A stretch of 64,000 bases of DNA from Nocardia pneumoniae NBRC 100136 (GCF_000308755.1 NZ_BAGF01000054.1:1-64000); one strand, 5' to 3'. Counted from the first letter of the stretch, positions 1-9,063 are shown. Made by a program: numbers and translations. The notes: generated by a model from the sequence alone, not told the origin.

Positions 1-18
1 GTCCGGCCTGGTGGTCAT
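1..18 (-). CDS. start of a downstream gene, truncated by the window edge
   Basis: A minus-strand ATG at 16-18 overlaps the miaB stop codon in an ATGA arrangement, and the six visible codons stay open to the edge. This is the usual sign of a translationally coupled next gene. In mycobacteria a small membrane-protein gene follows miaB, but nothing here identifies the product. Confidence 0.45.
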
Positions 19-1562
19 GCGCCGCAGCCGGTCGAGCAGCCCGCGGCCGCCGGCTCCGGGGCGGGCGCGCCGATCCGCGGCAGACCCAGCCCCACGCCGA
101 TGGGCTCGGTCTTCGGCGTGACGCCGCGCTCGTGCGCGTCACCGGCGCGGGTGCGGCGATGGGTCTTGACCGCGGCGTCGGCGATCAGATGGTGCGGGGC
201 GGCGCCGGTGATGTCGACGGTGACCAGATCGCCGGGGCGGATCGGCTCCGCGGTGTCGCCGGGGCGGAAGTGCACCAGCCTGCCGTCGCGGGCGCGGCCG
301 CTCATCCTGGCGGTCGCGGCGTTCTTCCTGCCCGCCCCCTCGGCGACCAGCAGCTCCACCTCGGTGCCGATGAGTTCCTGGTTGGCGGCCAGGGAGATCT
401 GCTCCTGCACCGCGATCAGCCGGTCGTAGCGCTCCTGCACGACGGCTTTGGGCAGCTGATCGGGCATGTCGGCGGCGGGCGTGCCGGGGCGCTTGGAGTA
501 CTGGAAGGTGTAGGCGCTGGTGAAGCGCGCGCGGCGGACCACGTCCAGGGTTTCCTGGAAGTCCTCCTCGGTCTCGCCGGGGAAGCCGACGATGATGTCG
601 GTGGTGATCGCCGCGTGCGGCATCGCGGCGCGCACCTTGTCGATGATGCCCAGGTAGCGGGCCTTGCGGTAGGAGCGCCGCATGGCCTTGAGCACCCGGT
701 CCGATCCGGACTGCAAGGGCATGTGCAGCTGCGGGCAGATGTTCGGGGTCTCGGCCATCGCCTCGATCACGTCATCGGTGAACTCGGCCGGGTGCGGCGA
801 GGTGAAGCGAACCCGCTCCAGGCCGTCGATGCTTCCGCACGCGCGCAGCAGCTTGGCGAACGCGCCGCGGTCGCGCGGCTCGGCCGGGTCGGCGAACGAC
901 GCGCCATAGGAGTTCACGTTCTGGCCGAGCAGGGTCACCTCGAGCACGCCCTGGTCGACCAGCGCCTGCACCTCGGCGAGCACGTCACCGGGGCGGCGGT
1001 CGACCTCCTTGCCGCGCAACGAGGGCACGATGCAGAAGGTGCAGGTGTTGTTGCAGCCGACCGAGATGGACACCCAGCCCGCGTAGGCCGATTCGCGCTT
1101 GGCGGGCAGGGTGGACGGGAACGCCTCCAGCGACTCCAGGATCTCCACCTGGGCTTCCCGGTTGTGCCGGGCCCGCTCCAGCAGCACCGGCAGCGAGCCG
1201 ATGTTGTGCGTGCCGAAGACCACGTCCACCCACGGCGCTTTGCGCACCACGACGTCGCGGTCCTTCTGCGCCAGGCAGCCGCCGACGGCGATCTGCATGC
1301 CGGGTCGACTCGCTTTGATCGGCGCCAGGTGGCCGAGCGTGCCGTAGAGCTTGTTGTCGGCGTTCTCGCGCACCGCGCAGGTGTTGAACACCACGAGGTC
1401 GGCCGTCGCGCCGGGCGCGGCCTTGACGTATCCCGCGTCCTCCAGCAGGCCCGACAAGCGTTCGGAATCGTGCACGTTCATCTGGCAACCGAAGGTGCGG
1501 ACCTCGTAGCTGCGTGCTGTGCCCTCCGCGGGAGTCCACACTGCCTGTCCGATCGAATCCAC
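15..1562 (-). CDS. miaB: tRNA-2-methylthio-N6-dimethylallyladenosine synthase
   Basis: A radical-SAM enzyme that adds the 2-methylthio group to i6A37 of tRNAs reading UNN codons. Counting from the GTG at 1562, the protein has 515 residues. The N-terminal cluster-binding cysteines are C26 (GCQMN), C62 (NTCAVREN) and C96 (GGCLAQ). The radical-SAM triad is C170, C174, C177 (CNNTCTFC). A TRAM-like domain follows at roughly residues 395-460. The reading frame stays open 21 codons further upstream to an ATG at 1625, but that extension has no family resemblance, so 1562 is preferred. The C-terminal tail ends with cysteines (GCSTGCGA), which is not usual for MiaB. It is divergent from the gluABCD transporter and probably coupled to the gene at the window edge. 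Confidence 0.95.
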   Translation of the reverse strand: MDSIGQAVWTPAEGTARSYEVRTFGCQMNVHDSERLSGLLEDAGYVKAAPGATADLVVFNTCAVRENADNKLYGTLGHLAPIKASRPGMQIAVGGCLAQKDRDVVVRKAPWVDVVFGTHNIGSLPVLLERARHNREAQVEILESLEAFPSTLPAKRESAYAGWVSISVGCNNTCTFCIVPSLRGKEVDRRPGDVLAEVQALVDQGVLEVTLLGQNVNSYGASFADPAEPRDRGAFAKLLRACGSIDGLERVRFTSPHPAEFTDDVIEAMAETPNICPQLHMPLQSGSDRVLKAMRRSYRKARYLGIIDKVRAAMPHAAITTDIIVGFPGETEEDFQETLDVVRRARFTSAYTFQYSKRPGTPAADMPDQLPKAVVQERYDRLIAVQEQISLAANQELIGTEVELLVAEGAGRKNAATARMSGRARDGRLVHFRPGDTAEPIRPGDLVTVDITGAAPHHLIADAAVKTHRRTRAGDAHERGVTPKTEPIGVGLGLPRIGAPAPEPAAAGCSTGCGA

Positions 1563-1743
1563 CCATCCAGGGTACGGGGCCGCCTCCGGCGGGTTTCGCT
1601 GGCATCGGTGCAGGCCCTCGGGCAATTCTCCGGCGATCCGAGCCGGGGGCCGATAGGTTGCGGCGATGTGTCAAATCGGCGTGTCGCGACGGTGTGTCGC
1701 CGAAACTCGGGCAAATCCCCGTTTTTTGCTTAAGGTCTTGACC

Positions 1744-2553
1744 ATGACCGATGACGCCGCCATCCCCGACACGACCGGGGACGCTCCTGCCGGGGCCGTC
1801 AGCGCCGCTACCAGCGCGCCGCCGATGATCTCGATGCACAATGTGGACAAACACTTCGGCGACCTGCACGTACTCCAGGACATCACCCTCGAGGTCCCCA
1901 AAGGGCAGGTCGTCATCGTTCTGGGCCCCTCGGGTTCCGGCAAGTCGACGCTGTGCCGCACCATCAACCGCCTGGAACCCATCGACTCCGGCGACATCGC
2001 CATCGACGGCGTCCCGCTGCCCGCCGAGGGCCGCGCGCTGGCCGCGCTGCGCGCCGATGTCGGCATGGTGTTCCAGTCGTTCAACTTGTTCGCGCACAAG
2101 ACGATCCTGGAGAACGTCATGCTCGCGCCGATCAAGGTCCGCAAGATCAAGAAGGACGCCGCCCGCACCCGGGCCATGGAACTGCTCGACCGGGTCGGCA
2201 TCGCAAATCAGGCCGACAAGTACCCTGCCCAGCTCTCCGGCGGGCAGCAGCAGCGCGTCGCGATCGCCCGCGCGCTGGCGATGAACCCTAAGGTGATGCT
2301 GTTCGACGAGCCGACCTCGGCGCTGGACCCGGAGATGGTCAACGAGGTGCTCGAGGTGATGGTGTCGCTGGCCAAGGACGGGATGACCATGCTGGTCGTC
2401 ACCCACGAGATGGGGTTCGCCCGCCGCGCCGGAAACCGCGTGCTGTTCATGGCCGACGGCCAGGTGGTGGAGGACGCGCCGCCGGACGTCTTCTTCACCG
2501 CCCCCAAGTCCGAGCGCGCCAAGGACTTCCTGGGCAAGATCTTGAGCCACTGA
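1744..2553 (+). CDS. gluA: glutamate/polar amino acid ABC transporter ATP-binding protein
   Basis: The cytoplasmic ATPase of an importer for glutamate or similar polar amino acids, 269 residues. Walker A (GPSGSGKST), the Q-loop region (VFQSFNLF), signature LSGGQQQR, Walker B (VMLFDEP) and the switch histidine (VTHEMGF) are all present and in order. The start at 1744 (MTDDAAIPD) leaves a short acidic, proline-rich N-terminal stretch before the ABC domain. The frame extends upstream to 1666, but that segment looks like untranslated leader. It is first of four genes, and the order ATPase, binding protein, two permeases matches gluABCD of Corynebacterium, which also lies beside miaB and recX. Confidence 0.93.
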   Translation: MTDDAAIPDTTGDAPAGAVSAATSAPPMISMHNVDKHFGDLHVLQDITLEVPKGQVVIVLGPSGSGKSTLCRTINRLEPIDSGDIAIDGVPLPAEGRALAALRADVGMVFQSFNLFAHKTILENVMLAPIKVRKIKKDAARTRAMELLDRVGIANQADKYPAQLSGGQQQRVAIARALAMNPKVMLFDEPTSALDPEMVNEVLEVMVSLAKDGMTMLVVTHEMGFARRAGNRVLFMADGQVVEDAPPDVFFTAPKSERAKDFLGKILSH

Positions 2554-2604
2554 CCTGCCGGACACAGCGGCCAGCAACACCCACGAGAGGGAGAAGGAAA
2601 CTCG

Positions 2605-3441
2605 ATGAGGATCAACCGTGCCCTGCGAATCGGTGTCGGGGCGATCGCCCTGGCACTCGCCGCCGCGACCGCCACCGGCTGTGGCGGCGGCGGCGACAAA
2701 TCCGCCCTTGACCACGCCAAGGACGGCAAACTGACCATCGGCATCAAGTTCGACCAGCCGGGTCTGGCTCTGCGCAACAAGGATGGCTCCTACAGCGGCT
2801 TCGACGTCGAGGTGGCCAAGTACGTCGCGGGCAAGCTCGGCGTGCAGCCCGAGAGCATCACGTTCAAGGAATCCCCCTCCGGCCAGCGCGAGACGCTGAT
2901 CGAGAACGGCCAGGTCGACTACATCGTCGCCACCTACTCGATCAACGACCAGCGCAAGGAGAAGGTCGACTTCGCCGGTCCGTACTACGTCGCGGGCCAG
3001 TCGCTACTGGTGCGCGCCGACAACAACGCCATCAACGGCCCCGACGACCTGAAGGGCAAGAAGGTCTGCTCGGTGAAGGGCTCCACCCCGGCGCAGAACA
3101 TCAGCAAGAACTTCCCCGACACGCAGTTGCAGGCCAACGACACCTATTCGCTGTGCCTCGAGGGCCTGCGCGCGGGTTCCTGGGACGCGGTGACCACCGA
3201 CGACATCATCCTGGCCGGCTACGCCGCGCAGAGCACCGGCGCGTTCAAGGTGGTCGGCAAGCCGTTCACCACGGAGAACTACGGCATCGGGCTGAAGAAG
3301 GGCGACAAGGAACTGCGCGACAAGATCAACGACGCGATCGAGGCGATGATCGCAGACGGCTCGTGGAAGAAGGCGTTCGACTCCACCGTCGGCGCCTCGG
3401 GCTACCAGGCCCCGCAGCCGCCGACGGTGAACCGGTACTGA
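2605..3441 (+). CDS. gluB: glutamate-binding lipoprotein of the ABC transporter
   Basis: The extracytoplasmic solute-binding protein (SBP_bac_3 family), 278 residues, predicted to be a lipoprotein. The signal peptide has a basic start, a hydrophobic stretch and a lipobox ending at C26 (ATGC), followed by a glycine-rich linker. The mature protein carries typical family segments such as IGIKFDQPG, GFDVEVAKYV and the transition KGKKVCSVKGS. A strong ribosome site (GAGAGGGAGAAGGAA) precedes the ATG. It would capture glutamate or a related amino acid and hand it to GluC/GluD. Confidence 0.92.
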   Translation: MRINRALRIGVGAIALALAAATATGCGGGGDKSALDHAKDGKLTIGIKFDQPGLALRNKDGSYSGFDVEVAKYVAGKLGVQPESITFKESPSGQRETLIENGQVDYIVATYSINDQRKEKVDFAGPYYVAGQSLLVRADNNAINGPDDLKGKKVCSVKGSTPAQNISKNFPDTQLQANDTYSLCLEGLRAGSWDAVTTDDIILAGYAAQSTGAFKVVGKPFTTENYGIGLKKGDKELRDKINDAIEAMIADGSWKKAFDSTVGASGYQAPQPPTVNRY

Positions 3442-3545
3442 GTTCCTCCGTCTTCACCAGCACGGGTGTCCCGGCCCCGACCGGGCCGGGACACCCGCCG
3501 CACTTCCCCTGACCATCGAAACCCGATCGGAGGGACGCGTCCGTC

Positions 3546-4226
3546 GTGTTCGACCTGATCTCGAGGTACGACACCGAAATCCTCGAAGCCTTCTGGGTGA
3601 CCATTCAGCTGACCGTGCTGTCGGCGATCGGCGCGCTGATCCTCGGCACCGTCGTCGCCGGGCTGCGGGTGTCTCCCGTGCCGGTGGCGCGCTGGGTCGG
3701 CACCGCCTACGTCACCATCTTCCGCAACACCCCGCTCACGCTGATCATCGTGTTCATGTCGCTGGGCCTCTACACCACGATGGGCTGGAGGCTCGCGGGT
3801 GAGGGCCCGGATTCGCTGGCGCAGAACAACTTCCGCTTCGCGGTCGTCGGCCTGAGCATCTACACCGCCGCCTTCGTCTGCGAATCGCTGCGCGCGGGCA
3901 TCAACACCGTGCCGATGGGCCAGTCCGAGGCGGGCCGCTCGCTCGGCTTCGGCTTCCTGCAGAACCTGCGGCTGATCGTGTTGCCGCAGGCGTTCCGTTC
4001 GGTCATCGCGCCGCTGGGCAGTGTGCTGATCGCGCTGACCAAGAACTCCACCATCTCCTCGGCCATCGGCGTCGCCGAGGCCGCGACACTGATGGCGGAG
4101 ATGACCGAGACCGAGGCCGCGGTGCTGGCGATCGGCGCGATCTTCGCGCTCGGCTTCGTGATCCTGACCCTGCCGACCGGCCTGTTCTTCGGCTGGCTGG
4201 CCAAGCGTTACGAGGTGGCCCGATGA
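3546..4226 (+). CDS. gluC: glutamate ABC transporter permease, first subunit
   Basis: A 226-residue inner-membrane permease of the HisMQ/GlnP type. Hydrophobic segments lie near residues 15-40, 55-80, 90-115 and 180-215. The EAA-type loop that contacts the ATPase reads around GQSEAGRSLGFGFLQNLRLIVLPQAF. The start is GTG at 3546, preceded by GGAGGG. The 104-bp gap after gluB contains a GC-rich segment without a T-run, which could tune expression between the abundant binding protein and the permeases. The gene overlaps gluD by ATGA. Confidence 0.92.
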   Translation: MFDLISRYDTEILEAFWVTIQLTVLSAIGALILGTVVAGLRVSPVPVARWVGTAYVTIFRNTPLTLIIVFMSLGLYTTMGWRLAGEGPDSLAQNNFRFAVVGLSIYTAAFVCESLRAGINTVPMGQSEAGRSLGFGFLQNLRLIVLPQAFRSVIAPLGSVLIALTKNSTISSAIGVAEAATLMAEMTETEAAVLAIGAIFALGFVILTLPTGLFFGWLAKRYEVAR

Positions 4227-5125
4227 GCTCAGGTGCTTCGGTTCTGTTCGACGCGCCGGGCCCGAAGGCGAGGCTGCGCAACAACGTCTACTCGGTGCTG
4301 GTCGCGGCCGCCGTGGCCGCGGCCCTGTGGGTGCTCTACCGCGGGTTCGCCGACAAGGGACAGTTCACCGCCGAGAAGTGGAAGCCGTTCCTGGAGGCCG
4401 AGGTCTGGTCGACCTACCTGCTGCCCGGTCTCCGTGGCACCGTCGTCGCGGCGCTGCTGTCGATCGTGCTCGCGTTGATCCTCGGCATGATCTTCGGCGT
4501 GCTGCGGCTGTCGGAGCATCGTGCCGTGCGCTGGGTGGCGGGCACGATCGTCGAGGTGGCGCGCGCCATCCCGGTGCTGATCCTGATGATCTTCCTGTTC
4601 GCGGTGTACTCCGACTACGACCTGTTCAAGTCCGAGGATCTCGCGCTCGCCGCGGTGGTCACCGCGCTGACCATCTACAACGGCTCGGTCATCGCGGAGA
4701 TCGTCCGGGCGGGCATCCGGTCGCTGCCGAAGGGACAGACCGAGGCGGCCGTCGCGCTGGGCATGCGCAAGGGCCAGCTGATGCGCTTGATCCTGTTGCC
4801 GCAGGCGATCACGGCGATGCTGCCCGCGCTGGTCTCGCAGATGGTGGTCGCGCTCAAGGACTCGGCGCTGGGTTACCAGATCACCTACGTCGAAATCGTG
4901 CGCTCGGGCCAGCAGCTCGGCGCGGCCGAGCAGAACACCGTCCCGGCGCTGATGGTCATCGCGGTCGTCATGATCGCGCTCAACAGCGCGCTGACCCAGG
5001 TGGCGACCAAGCTGGAACAGCGACTGCGGGCACGCAAGCGCGGGAAGGGCGCAGGCGCCGTCGTCGCCGCGGATTCCATCATCACCGACGCGGCGCCCGG
5101 CGTCGACATCGGCACGAAACCGTGA
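4223..5125 (+). CDS. gluD: glutamate ABC transporter permease, second subunit
   Basis: A 300-residue permease partner of GluC. It has an N-terminal membrane segment near residues 20-40, an extracytoplasmic stretch, then four or five more helices. The ATPase-coupling loop is GQTEAAVALGMRKGQLMRLILLPQA. The C-terminus is a basic cytoplasmic tail (RARKRGKG) longer than in minimal permeases. The start ATG overlaps the gluC stop (ATGA), so the two permeases are translationally coupled. It ends the operon, and a strong hairpin follows at 5205-5231. Confidence 0.92.
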   Translation: MSSGASVLFDAPGPKARLRNNVYSVLVAAAVAAALWVLYRGFADKGQFTAEKWKPFLEAEVWSTYLLPGLRGTVVAALLSIVLALILGMIFGVLRLSEHRAVRWVAGTIVEVARAIPVLILMIFLFAVYSDYDLFKSEDLALAAVVTALTIYNGSVIAEIVRAGIRSLPKGQTEAAVALGMRKGQLMRLILLPQAITAMLPALVSQMVVALKDSALGYQITYVEIVRSGQQLGAAEQNTVPALMVIAVVMIALNSALTQVATKLEQRLRARKRGKGAGAVVAADSIITDAAPGVDIGTKP

Positions 5126-5403
5126 GTTCGGCGAGCACAAGCGGTGGGATGATCTGAACCTGGAGGCGGTGCGGGAGATCCCGCGCGAACTGGAGCGGCG
5201 CGAACTCGCCGGAGAGAAGCTCTCCGGCGAGCCCTGAACGCGGCATCGAGCGGCTTGCCGCACCGGGATGGTTGCGCTCGAGCTGAGCGCAACACTCGTC
5301 CCGTCGGCGGCTGCACGCCAATCTCGTAGGCAGACAACCGATCCCGGTAGCCGACCGGTGAGACGGTCAGCAGTGCTTCATGCCGACGGGGAGTTGATGA
5401 TCG
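5126..5403 (+). terminator. post-gluD region with a 12-bp hairpin and a coding-like fragment
   Basis: A perfect inverted repeat with 12-bp arms (CTCGCCGGAGAG, 5205-5216; complement 5220-5231) and a 3-base loop follows gluD. No T-run follows it, as is common in high-GC actinomycete terminators. The same stretch (about 5127-5237) reads as a start-less, acidic and basic peptide with actinomycete-like codon use (WDDLNLEAVREIP...), ending in TGA at about 5235. That peptide may be a gene remnant or chance. Nothing else is evident up to the amine oxidase start. Confidence 0.5.
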
Positions 5404-6924
5404 ATGACCAGCCGTACCTCTGACCGCCTTTTCGACGAGAGCTTCGCGTTCCCTGGCGAGTTGCGCCGCCCCGGGTATTCAGGCCCCGCGCGTGTCGCCG
5501 TGATAGGCGCGGGCGCCAGCGGCCTGGCCGCCGCCTACGAGCTGCAACGGCACGGCCTCGACGTCACCGTGTACGAGCGCGCCGCACGCCCCGGCGGACG
5601 GATTCGCACCTGGCGGTTCTGGGACGGCACCCACGGCGAGCTCGGCGCGATGCGGATTCCGGGCAATCACCGGTGCACATTGCACTACGTCGAGGAGTTC
5701 GGCTTGGCCACGAGGCCTTTCGTCAACGCGAATCCGGACGCCTACTATCACCTGCGCGGACGGCGGGTCCGCCGGTCGCGGGTGGGCGAGGTGCTGACCG
5801 CCTATCACCTGCGCGCGGCCGAGCGAACCGACCCGCTGCTGGTGCTCGAACAGTTGCTGCGCGACGCCTGGCAGGGGCTCGGCGACCATCGGCGCAAGGC
5901 GCTGCTGGCCGGTGACGTGGCCGATCCCGAACTGGACCGGCTCGCCGCGACCTCGCTGTGGCAGTTCGCCAGCCAGCGTCTCTCACCGGACGCCTGGGAT
6001 CTGATCGGACACGCCAGCGGGCTGCTGCACTACGAGCACGCCTCGCTGCTGGAGGTGCTGGTCGACTACTTCGGGCTGTTCAATGTCGACCAGCTGGAGC
6101 TGGTGGACGGAACCGACGCGCTCATCCGCGGTTTCACCGACGCGCTGCGCCCGGGCAGCCTCCGGCTGGCCACTCGCATCACCGAACTGCACGTCACCGC
6201 CGACGGCGTGCGGCTGCGGGGCGAGCGGCACGGCGCTCCGCTCGCCGACGAGGCCGACTTCGTGGTCTGCGCGATACCCGCGCCCGGCCTCGACCAGATC
6301 GACATCTACCCCGCGCTACCGGCACATCAGCGGCAGGCGATCCGCGGCATCAGCTATGCCAGCAGCACCAAAACGCTCGTGCACGTGAGCGAGCGGCGCT
6401 GGGAGCACGTCGACGGGATCTTCGGCGGCGGCAGCTTCACGGATCTCCCGATCCAGCAGGTGTGGTACCCGTCGGACAACGCCGAGCCGGTGCCCGGCGA
6501 TTCCCGCTGGGCCGCGCAGGATCCCGGTCGCTCGCACGCCCCGGCCGTGCTCACCGCCGCCTACCTGTGGGAGAACAACGCCAGGCGGTTCGCGGCGCTG
6601 CCCGAAAGCGACCGCACCAGGGTCGTGCTCGCCTCGCTCGAACAGCTGCACCCCGGTCTGTCCGCCGCGGTGGACGACGTCGTGCACTGGACCTGGGACG
6701 AGCAGGTAGGTATCGGCGGCGGCGCGTTCGCCTACCTGGCGCCCGGGCAGCATTCGCGGTATCTCGCGGGCATCGGTGCCCCGCATCCTCTCCCGGCACC
6801 GCAGGTGTTCTTCGCGGGCGAACACCTCTCGGTCGCGCACGCCTGGATTCAGGGCGCGCTGCAATCGGCGCTGGAGTCGGTGCGCCAGGTGCTGGATCAG
6901 GTGAGCGTGTCGCGTGCGGCTTGA
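5404..6924 (+). CDS. flavin amine oxidase, L-amino acid oxidase-like
   Basis: A 506-residue FAD-dependent oxidoreductase of the amine oxidase superfamily. The dinucleotide-binding motif is VIGAGASGLAAAYEL near residue 33, followed by ERAARPGGR. The segment GELGAMRIPGNHR (R84) matches the L-amino acid oxidase signature, in which the arginine binds the substrate carboxylate. A C-terminal FAD motif (FFAGEHLS) and a nearby aromatic HAWIQGALQSA complete the fold. No signal peptide is visible, so it is probably cytoplasmic. The substrate is not determinable; an amino acid or a related amine is likely. It overlaps the next gene by 11 bases, implying co-transcription. Confidence 0.8.
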   Translation: MTSRTSDRLFDESFAFPGELRRPGYSGPARVAVIGAGASGLAAAYELQRHGLDVTVYERAARPGGRIRTWRFWDGTHGELGAMRIPGNHRCTLHYVEEFGLATRPFVNANPDAYYHLRGRRVRRSRVGEVLTAYHLRAAERTDPLLVLEQLLRDAWQGLGDHRRKALLAGDVADPELDRLAATSLWQFASQRLSPDAWDLIGHASGLLHYEHASLLEVLVDYFGLFNVDQLELVDGTDALIRGFTDALRPGSLRLATRITELHVTADGVRLRGERHGAPLADEADFVVCAIPAPGLDQIDIYPALPAHQRQAIRGISYASSTKTLVHVSERRWEHVDGIFGGGSFTDLPIQQVWYPSDNAEPVPGDSRWAAQDPGRSHAPAVLTAAYLWENNARRFAALPESDRTRVVLASLEQLHPGLSAAVDDVVHWTWDEQVGIGGGAFAYLAPGQHSRYLAGIGAPHPLPAPQVFFAGEHLSVAHAWIQGALQSALESVRQVLDQVSVSRAA

Positions 6925-8308
6925 CCGCGCCACCTGGCTGCTCGCCTCGGTCAGCGCCGTGTGGGGCGCCAGTTACACCGTCACCGGCTGGGGTCTGCGC
7001 GAGCTGGATGTGGTGACCTACAACGCGATCCGTTTCGCGGCGGCGGCGCCGCTGCTGCTGTTGCTGGTGCTCGTCGTGGAAGGCCGTCCCGCCATCGGCC
7101 GCCGCTGGTGGCCGCGTCTGGCGCTGTCGGCCGCGATCGGCATCGTGGCCTATCAGCTGACCTTCAGCGCCGCCGTGGCCCTCACCACGGTTACCGAGTC
7201 CTCCGTTTTGATCGCGCTGTCTCCCTTCTGGACCGCGCTGTTCGCCCGGCGGGCGGGTGAGCCGGTCCGCGGCGCCGTGCTGATCGGCGCGACCGTGGCG
7301 ATGGTCGGCGTCGTCCTGGTGGTCCTCGGCCGCGACACAAACCATTCCGCACCCCACCGCGTCCTCGGCGATCTGTCCGCCCTTGCGGCGGCCGCGCTGT
7401 GGGGCTCCTACCCGGTCATCACCCGGCCACTACTGAAAGACCACAGCCCTCTCCGCGTGACGGCTTGGGCTTCGGCGATCGGCGCGGCCGTCCTGCTTCT
7501 GACGGCCATCACGCTCTCGACGCTGGACGACACCACGAATGCGAAAGAGACTGCCGCCCACTCCTATCGGGCTGCGCGTGCCGACCCTCCATATAGCTCC
7601 CCGATGGAGCTGGACGGGGTAATGCAAACAGTCTCCAGCTGGCCACACAGCGCGACCACCGCCGAGACCGATCCGCGTATCGCCACAAGCGGTCCGCTGG
7701 TGGCATCGAACGGTGCCGCCAGCGGAAAAGGTCCTGTGGGGCAATCGAATCGGGCCGCAGCGACATTCTCGGACCCGGCTGACACGATCGCTCTGAACGC
7801 ACCGGACACCGCGACTGTGGTCAAGGAGCGGCGAATCGCCGCCCCCTCGAGCGGGCCACAAGGTGCGGGACATCCGGCGGGCCAGGGCGAACTGGACGCG
7901 CACGACCGTGCGAATTCTGATCCGCCCCCGCGAGCGGGGCATGTGGTGGCGCGCGGAGCGCCCCTGGAGACGACGTGGGCGGGACTGTCCGGGCTGACGG
8001 TGATTTCGCTGGTGTTCTCCGTACTTGCCGTAACCGTGTACGGGCTGGTGGCGTGGTATTGGGGCGTCCGGCGGGTGGGGTCGGCACAGACCATGGTCTT
8101 CATGTTCGCGGTGCCGGTCGCGGCGGCGGTGTTCGCCGTCGCGGTCGGCGCCGAGCGCATCACCGGGCTGCAGGTCGCCGGTGCGGGCTTGGTGCTCGCG
8201 GCGCTGGCCTACAGCCAACGCAATCCGAAGGTTCTCGACACAGGAGTACGAAATGACGATCACGACGAACGCGATCACGCTGGAACGCGCGACGCTCATC
8301 ATCACTGA
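6914..8308 (+). CDS. EamA/DMT-family transporter with a large hydrophilic insert
   Basis: A 464-residue drug/metabolite transporter; family members are usually about 290-310 residues. The start is GTG at 6914, overlapping the oxidase stop. Two EamA repeats are visible: helices in residues about 8-140, then TM6-7 (LGDLSALAAAALWGSYPVI; RVTAWASAIGAAVLLLTAI) and TM8-10 (about 355-445). Between TM7 and TM8 lies an insert of roughly 150 residues rich in Ala, Ser, Thr, Pro and charged residues (about 7530-7965) with no hydrophobic segment. By standard DMT topology it would face outside. The last 19 codons overlap the following gene, so the C-terminus is an added hydrophilic tail (His-rich end). It may export a product linked to the oxidase. 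Confidence 0.8.
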   Translation: MRLDRATWLLASVSAVWGASYTVTGWGLRELDVVTYNAIRFAAAAPLLLLLVLVVEGRPAIGRRWWPRLALSAAIGIVAYQLTFSAAVALTTVTESSVLIALSPFWTALFARRAGEPVRGAVLIGATVAMVGVVLVVLGRDTNHSAPHRVLGDLSALAAAALWGSYPVITRPLLKDHSPLRVTAWASAIGAAVLLLTAITLSTLDDTTNAKETAAHSYRAARADPPYSSPMELDGVMQTVSSWPHSATTAETDPRIATSGPLVASNGAASGKGPVGQSNRAAATFSDPADTIALNAPDTATVVKERRIAAPSSGPQGAGHPAGQGELDAHDRANSDPPPRAGHVVARGAPLETTWAGLSGLTVISLVFSVLAVTVYGLVAWYWGVRRVGSAQTMVFMFAVPVAAAVFAVAVGAERITGLQVAGAGLVLAALAYSQRNPKVLDTGVRNDDHDERDHAGTRDAHHH

Positions 8309-8705
8309 GGCACTGGCGTTCGGCGCGGCACAGGGATTCGATCCGCTCACTGTCGCGGTGCTCGACCCCGGCGGCCACCTCGTCGCCCTGCAACGTCAGG
8401 ACGGCTCGGGCATCCTGCGCCCGCAGATCGCGATCGCGAAGGCTTGGGGCGTGCTCGGCTTGGGCGTCTCCAATCGTGAGATCGCGCGTCGCGCCGCCGC
8501 CGCGCCGACCTTCTTCACCTCGGTGGCCGCGCTCGCCGAGGGACGCATCCTCGACGTGCCCGGCGGCGTCTTCATCCGGGACGCGGCAGGCGGGCTGCTG
8601 GGTGCGGTGGGTTCCACCGGCGCCGCCACGTCTCTCGAGGACGAACGCGCGGCGGTGGCGGGCATCGAGGCCGCCGGTCTGGTCGCCGACACCGGTGAGG
8701 TCTAG
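8253..8705 (+). CDS. GlcG/HbpS family heme-binding-like protein
   Basis: A 150-residue protein of the DUF336 (GlcG/HbpS) family. Characteristic segments are the N-terminal LERATLIITEAL, VAVLDPGGHLVALQRQDG, a central helix with KAWGVLGLGVSN, and the C-terminal GGVFIRDAAGGLLGAVGSTGAAT. The ATG at 8253 is preceded by CAGGAG and lies 56 bases inside the preceding transporter gene. A longer frame reaches 8181, but its extra residues do not fit the family. Members bind heme or act beside glycolate and redox enzymes; the role here is unknown. It is last in the three-gene set. Confidence 0.85.
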   Translation: MTITTNAITLERATLIITEALAFGAAQGFDPLTVAVLDPGGHLVALQRQDGSGILRPQIAIAKAWGVLGLGVSNREIARRAAAAPTFFTSVAALAEGRILDVPGGVFIRDAAGGLLGAVGSTGAATSLEDERAAVAGIEAAGLVADTGEV

Positions 8706-9063
8706 ACCGACGATGCCACACCCGAATCCCGCTCGGCGTTGCACGTCCGCGGCGGCGGTACGACGGTTCGAGACCTCGACCGCCGCGGGCCGTGCCCCGA
8801 TCGGCTGTTCCAGCACCGACAACCAGCAAACCGACCGAAAACGCCGCAGCCGCCCGAGATTCCGGTAGGCGACCGCGCCGCCACAGCGGTCGGCACCAAT
8901 CGATTGTCCGCATCACGCATGCCGACCAGCGTGGACGCAGTTGTGAGCGGGATGCCCCCTAGTCGCGTTGCGCGTCCTTCGGCGGCGCAGCTCGCCTTTG
9001 CTGCCACCGTGCTCAGGCGAGCGGTGGCCGCAGCACGCATTACGCCGTCCGCTCGCCGTGCCA
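8706..9063. terminator. convergent intergenic region with a probable terminator hairpin
   Basis: About 360 bases between the GlcG-like gene and recX, whose transcripts converge here. An inverted repeat with 9-bp arms (CCGCGGCGG at 8747-8755, CCGCCGCGG at 8780-8788) and a 24-base loop could end one or both transcripts. No coding frame with a ribosome site or family likeness was found in the rest. Confidence 0.4.

Noticed and set aside
985..2715. A 576-codon minus-strand frame across miaB and gluA
   Set aside because: It crosses a convincing plus-strand ABC gene and shows no family likeness; long shadow frames are expected in GC-rich DNA.
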